Position numbers and translations under genes: made by a program
Assembly: GCA_003486725.1 (NCBI GenBank)
Contig: DNGD01000242.1
Location: 1 to 7,987, forward strand
Direction of reading: 5' to 3'
Source: Rhodospirillaceae bacterium
GTDB lineage: Bacteria > Pseudomonadota > Alphaproteobacteria > UBA9219
DNA: 7,987 bases
Notes under the pieces: generated by a model
What the model saw: the letters and a program-made list of their open reading frames with translations, nothing else
What the model was told of the DNA's origin: nothing
Database searches by the model: none
Part shown: positions 5,583 through 7,987 of the stretch, in pieces
Layout of the letters: each line of letters begins with the position of its first letter
Numbering within the stretch: position 1 is the first letter of the stretch

Positions 5583-6314
5583 ATGCCAATAAAAATTCAC
5601 CCAGATCAGGATGCTTTGTTTCTTGATATCGATGGCACGTTGCTGGATATCGCGCCTTCGGCTGAGGAGGTCGTAATGCCCAAACAATTGATCAAAGATT
5701 TGGGTGCCCTGTATGGGAAATTGGGCGGGGCTTTGGCACTGATAAGCGGTCGAACCATTGCTGATATTGATCATTTGTTCAAACCGCTCAGGCTGCCCTG
5801 TTCGGGGGCGCAGGGTGCTGAGTGGAGATTGTCGCCCGACAGCGAGATACAAAGTCATAAGCCATTGCCGAGTACCATTGCTCAAAAAATCACGGATGCC
5901 TTTGGGGATATAAAAGGCGTGCGGGTGGAGGATAAAGGGTACACGGTTGCAGTGCATTATCGTCAAGCCGTCGCACAGGTCGAGGAAATAGAAGAAATCC
6001 TCACGAGCGTCATTAAGGCGATCGGCGCGAAAGAAATTGTTCTGGTTCGTGGAAGAAAAGTCGTTGAAGTATTGCGTGCCGGACAAAACAAGGGAATGGC
6101 TCTTGAGCGTTTTTTAAAGCATGAGCCGTTTAAAGGGCGGCGTCCCGCCTTTTTGGGGGATGACGATACGGACATCTCGGCTATTGGTGCCAGTTTGAAA
6201 AATGGTGGTATTGCCGCACGTGTAGGGCGTGGGAAGAAGGCGGATAACGCCTTTGCCTCGCCTGACTCTGTTCGCGCTTGGCTTAATGTGATTGTGGTCG
6301 GAAAGGCCACGTAA
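5583..6314 (+). CDS. otsB: Trehalose-6-phosphate phosphatase
   Basis: A 243-residue HAD-superfamily phosphatase that removes phosphate from trehalose-6-phosphate to release trehalose in the cytoplasm. Motif I is FLDIDGTLLD (13-22) with nucleophile Asp15 and general acid Asp17. LISGRT (53-58) is motif II. Lys170, in GQNKGMALERFL (167-178), is the expected motif III lysine. LGDDDTD (191-197) is motif IV with the magnesium-binding aspartates. GAQGAEWR (75-82) and the intervening cap domain are typical of OtsB, and the length is close to the family's usual 240-270. The ATG at 5583 lies 6 bp after the synthase stop codon, with AGGA (5575-5578) overlapping that stop as the ribosome-binding site. 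Co-transcription and probably translational coupling with the synthase follow from this. It is the last gene of the operon, before a terminator. Confidence 0.95.
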   Translation: MPIKIHPDQDALFLDIDGTLLDIAPSAEEVVMPKQLIKDLGALYGKLGGALALISGRTIADIDHLFKPLRLPCSGAQGAEWRLSPDSEIQSHKPLPSTIAQKITDAFGDIKGVRVEDKGYTVAVHYRQAVAQVEEIEEILTSVIKAIGAKEIVLVRGRKVVEVLRAGQNKGMALERFLKHEPFKGRRPAFLGDDDTDISAIGASLKNGGIAARVGRGKKADNAFASPDSVRAWLNVIVVGKAT

Positions 6315-6346
6315 CCGACAAAAGCATTTTTGTGTTCGTGGTTTTT
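6307..6346 (+). terminator. Terminator of the trehalose operon, between convergent genes
   Basis: CCACG (6307-6311) pairs with CGTGG (6337-6341), and inside it ACAAAA (6318-6323) pairs with TTTTGT (6328-6333) around a GCAT loop. TTTTT follows at 6342-6346. The structure overlaps the last codons of the phosphatase gene, and its U-tract runs into the stop codon of the convergent ybjN-like gene. The interior loop makes it a moderate terminator. Confidence 0.6.
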
Positions 6347-6848
6347 ACGCCTGACCAGCCGTGTCGATCATCGCGGCAGCCAGTGCCTCGGTCGGGTGCT
6401 TGCCACCCCACACGACGAACTGGAACGCAGGATAGAAGCGCTCACATTCGGTCAGGGCAATCTCCACCAGATCCTCCAGCGTTTCGACGCCCGGCAGCTT
6501 GTCGCTGCGCGCCAGAACGGTATAGCGGAACAAGGGGGCATTCTGCTGCAAGTCCAGATCGAAGTGGCCGAGCCACAAACGATTGTTGAGCAGAGAGAGC
6601 AAATCATTCACATCGCCGCGCTTGCTTTCGGGGATGCGCATATCGAACTGGCAAGAGAACTGCAAAGCGCCGACTTCGCGCTGCCACACAAAGAACATGC
6701 GGTAATGGCACCAGCGACCGGCCAGCTCAACCACTAGTTCGTCTTCATTGGAACGATCAAACAGCCACTCATTGGCTGCGACTATTTCCTCAAGAATATC
6801 CAGCGGATTATGTGAAAGCGTCTGCTCTTGAACTGATAGGAACGCCAT
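6345..6848 (-). CDS. YbjN domain-containing protein
   Basis: A 167-residue cytoplasmic protein of the YbjN family. This assignment rests on the overall pattern: an N-terminal NPLDILEEIVAANEWLFDRS (14-33), a central strand-rich part including WCHYRMFFVW (46-55), and a C-terminal ECERFYPAFQFVVWGGKHP (134-152) of the kind seen in alphaproteobacterial members. The fold resembles type III secretion chaperones. Biochemical function is not settled; in E. coli, ybjN is linked to stress and motility phenotypes and was found as a multicopy suppressor. The ATG at 6846-6848 is preceded by AAAGG about 8 nt upstream. No membrane segment is visible. The gene is convergent with the trehalose operon with only 30 bp between them, and its upstream neighbour is 252 bp away, so it is probably a single transcription unit. 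In some alphaproteobacteria proC accompanies this gene; it is absent here. Confidence 0.8.
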   Translation of the reverse strand: MAFLSVQEQTLSHNPLDILEEIVAANEWLFDRSNEDELVVELAGRWCHYRMFFVWQREVGALQFSCQFDMRIPESKRGDVNDLLSLLNNRLWLGHFDLDLQQNAPLFRYTVLARSDKLPGVETLEDLVEIALTECERFYPAFQFVVWGGKHPTEALAAAMIDTAGQA

Positions 6849-7100
6849 TGGGGAAACCTTTGCCTGAAAAATGATTTGTAATTTTTATCAAACACCGCTG
6901 CTGCGCCGCAAGAGTCTCGATATGATTCTGCTGACAGGATTCCGTGGCGTGTGTTTTGAGTCACAGTATCAACGCACTAAACGAATCCTTACGGTCACGG
7001 ACTAACCAATTCAAATGACTCATTCTTTGAATCAAATCAGGTGGTTGAAAGTGGTCATTTGGACAAGGAAACGACGGGATTTGCTTAACAAAAGGTAAAT

Positions 7101-7400
7101 TTATGATTTGGTGCGTTTTTGTTTTTTCGCGGGGGCTTTTTGTGGTCTTGACAGATTCAGTTTCTTCTCGATCCGTTCGAGACGAGAATCCAAATCACCC
7201 TGCGCAGCCCGTATTTTCTTGATCATAGCGAAAGCCACGTCGAATTCTTCGCGTGTGACAAGATCAAGCTTGCGCACAATCGCCTCGCGTTTTCCGGACA
7301 GAGCAGAGCCCACCTCTTTTTGCGCACCGAGGAGTGCGCTCAGCGCCGTTTCGGCCAAAGACAGAAAATCGCCAAGGGTGCCTGATTGCGCTTTTTTCAT
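7101..7400 (-). CDS. UbiK/BMFP-type accessory factor (small coiled-coil protein)
   Basis: A 99-residue protein of the BMFP/UbiK family (formerly DUF526). The family signature is the LVTREEFDVAFAMIKKIR stretch (47-64 of the chosen frame), preceded by an amphipathic N-terminal helix (about 9-35) and followed by a coiled coil (about 65-85, LDSRLERIEKKLNL) and a Lys-rich tail. E. coli UbiK is a trimeric accessory factor that assists ubiquinone biosynthesis enzymes at the membrane; the Brucella homologue was described as membrane-fusogenic. I chose ATG 7398-7400 because GGAAG lies 8 nt upstream. The in-frame ATG at 7413-7415 would add MEDPL and has no such site. The gene diverges from lgt across 84 bp, a pairing familiar in alphaproteobacteria, so both promoters must share that gap. 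Confidence 0.82.
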   Translation of the reverse strand: MKKAQSGTLGDFLSLAETALSALLGAQKEVGSALSGKREAIVRKLDLVTREEFDVAFAMIKKIRAAQGDLDSRLERIEKKLNLSRPQKAPAKKQKRTKS

Positions 7401-7441
7401 AAGGGGATCTTCCATTCATGGTGTTTGCTTTGGAAATACGC

Positions 7442-7447
7442 TATAAC
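7442..7447 (+). promoter_or_regulatory. Candidate -10 box for lgt
   Basis: TATAAC in the divergent gap matches the -10 consensus at five of six bases and lies about 38 bp upstream of the lgt start codon. No convincing -35 box occurs at 16-18 bp; TTGCTT at 7425-7430 is too close at 11 bp. Confidence 0.25.
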
Positions 7448-7484
7448 AGGCGCGACCCTTTTGTCCAATCCCAATGGATTTCCC

Positions 7485-7987
7485 ATGTATGCACTTATGT
7501 TTCCTGCCATCGATCCCGTTTTTATCAGTGTAGGGCCTATCGAGATTCGTTGGTACGCGCTGGCGTATTTGGCCGGTTTTGTGGGCGGCTGGTGGCTGTG
7601 CCAAAAACTCGCGCGCGTTTTTGCGACGGGTGTGAGCGCCAAGGATTTTGACGACTTTCTGACATGGGCGGTGCTGGGCACCATCCTCGGCGGACGGCTC
7701 GGTTATGTGCTGTTCTACCAATTCGACTATTACCTTTCGAAGCCTTTAGAAGCGCTCCAAATCTGGCATGGCGGCATGTCCTTCCACGGCGGGATGTTGG
7801 GCGTGATCCTTGCGGCACTTCTTTTTGTGCGGCGGCGCAAGCTTTCCTTCTTCGCGTTCACCGATGTTCTGGCGTGCGTGACCCCGATCGGTTTGGGGTT
7901 GGGGCGTCTCGCGAATTTCATCAATGGCGAGCTGTATGGTCGCGTGACGGATGTGCCGTGGGGCGTTGTGTTCCCGACCGGCGGCGA
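7485..7987 (+). CDS. lgt: Prolipoprotein diacylglyceryl transferase (partial, 3' end beyond window)
   Basis: The first 167 residues of Lgt, an inner-membrane enzyme that moves diacylglyceryl from phosphatidylglycerol to the lipobox cysteine of prolipoproteins, the first step of lipoprotein maturation. The frame runs off the right edge without a stop; the family is usually 260-300 residues. Visible motifs are IRWYALAYLAGF (21-32), GGRLGYVLFY (69-78), WHGGMSFHGGMLG (94-106) and LGRLANFINGELYGR (139-153). Tyr24, His101, Arg141 and Asn144 correspond to E. coli Tyr26, His103, Arg143 and Asn146, a constant offset of two. At least four membrane segments are apparent. The ATG at 7485 fits the usual N-terminus, but no Shine-Dalgarno precedes it; ATG 7497 is a weaker alternative. 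The upstream neighbour, on the other strand, is the UbiK-type gene. Confidence 0.95.
   Translation, partial: MYALMFPAIDPVFISVGPIEIRWYALAYLAGFVGGWWLCQKLARVFATGVSAKDFDDFLTWAVLGTILGGRLGYVLFYQFDYYLSKPLEALQIWHGGMSFHGGMLGVILAALLFVRRRKLSFFAFTDVLACVTPIGLGLGRLANFINGELYGRVTDVPWGVVFPTGG

Noticed and set aside
5385..6086. Long minus-strand open frame of 233 codons across the synthase-phosphatase junction
   Set aside because: It lies opposite two genes with complete catalytic motifs, shows no recognisable domain, and is best explained as an antisense shadow.
6782..6964. Minus-strand open frame of 60 codons at the ybjN upstream region
   Set aside because: It overlaps the start of the ybjN-like gene in another frame and has no recognisable motif or good ribosome-binding site.
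7009..7032. ATTCAAA/TTTGAAT inverted repeat with a 10-nt loop between ybjN and the UbiK-type gene
   Set aside because: It is AT-rich, short, without a U-tract, and about 70 bp beyond the UbiK-type stop codon; it could be chance.
1..7987. CRISPR array, insertion sequence, prophage or toxin-antitoxin module
   Set aside because: No regularly spaced identical direct repeats with unique spacers, no transposase or integrase motifs and no paired small toxin-antitoxin frames were seen. The 159-bp repeat is coding and the 34-bp repeat is a degenerate operator-like array.

Overview
The window looks like an ordinary chromosomal segment of an alphaproteobacterium. This rests on a UbiK/BMFP-type gene divergent from lgt, an alphaproteobacterial-style YbjN protein ending in the conserved ECERFYPAFQFVVWGG stretch, and rlmB beside tRNA-Tyr. 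No phage, transposase, plasmid or CRISPR gene is present. Protein identities come from motifs read by eye; no database search was possible.

Layout from left to right. Positions 1-341 carry no gene. They hold two exact DnaA boxes 20 bp apart and a large inverted repeat (107-295) whose two arms each fold into their own hairpin, like a head-to-head pair of REP units. A peptidase S51 (PepE-like) gene follows on the minus strand (342-950). Its upstream region (951-1216) holds a hairpin and an AT-rich array of three palindromes with centres exactly 34 bp apart. Next on the minus strand is rlmB (1217-2626), a 23S rRNA 2'-O-methyltransferase with a roughly 225-residue basic, disordered extension that contains a 53-residue tandem repeat. 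A tRNA-Tyr(GUA) gene (2758-2843, plus strand) ends directly in a very strong terminator. A gene-free stretch (2879-3284) with several palindromes leads into a two-gene trehalose operon: a membrane-anchored trehalose-6-phosphate synthase with a predicted periplasmic domain (3285-5576), and trehalose-6-phosphate phosphatase 6 bp downstream (5583-6314). A terminator hairpin lies between this operon and the convergent ybjN-like gene (6345-6848, minus). The right end has a UbiK/BMFP-type coiled-coil gene (7101-7400, minus) divergent from lgt (7485 to beyond the window, plus).

The genes working together most clearly are the trehalose pair: UDP-glucose plus glucose-6-phosphate gives trehalose-6-phosphate, which is then dephosphorylated to trehalose. 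The synthase has two membrane segments around a domain of about 130 residues outside the cytoplasm, so trehalose synthesis may respond directly to an envelope or osmotic signal. The rest is housekeeping: rRNA modification, tRNA, lipoprotein maturation and a probable ubiquinone-assembly accessory factor.

The items most worth a second look are the membrane-anchored synthase, the phased palindrome array at 1057-1158, the nested palindromic element at 107-295, the DnaA-box pair at the left edge and the expanding repeat in RlmB. I see no convincing case for a wholly undescribed multi-gene system here.
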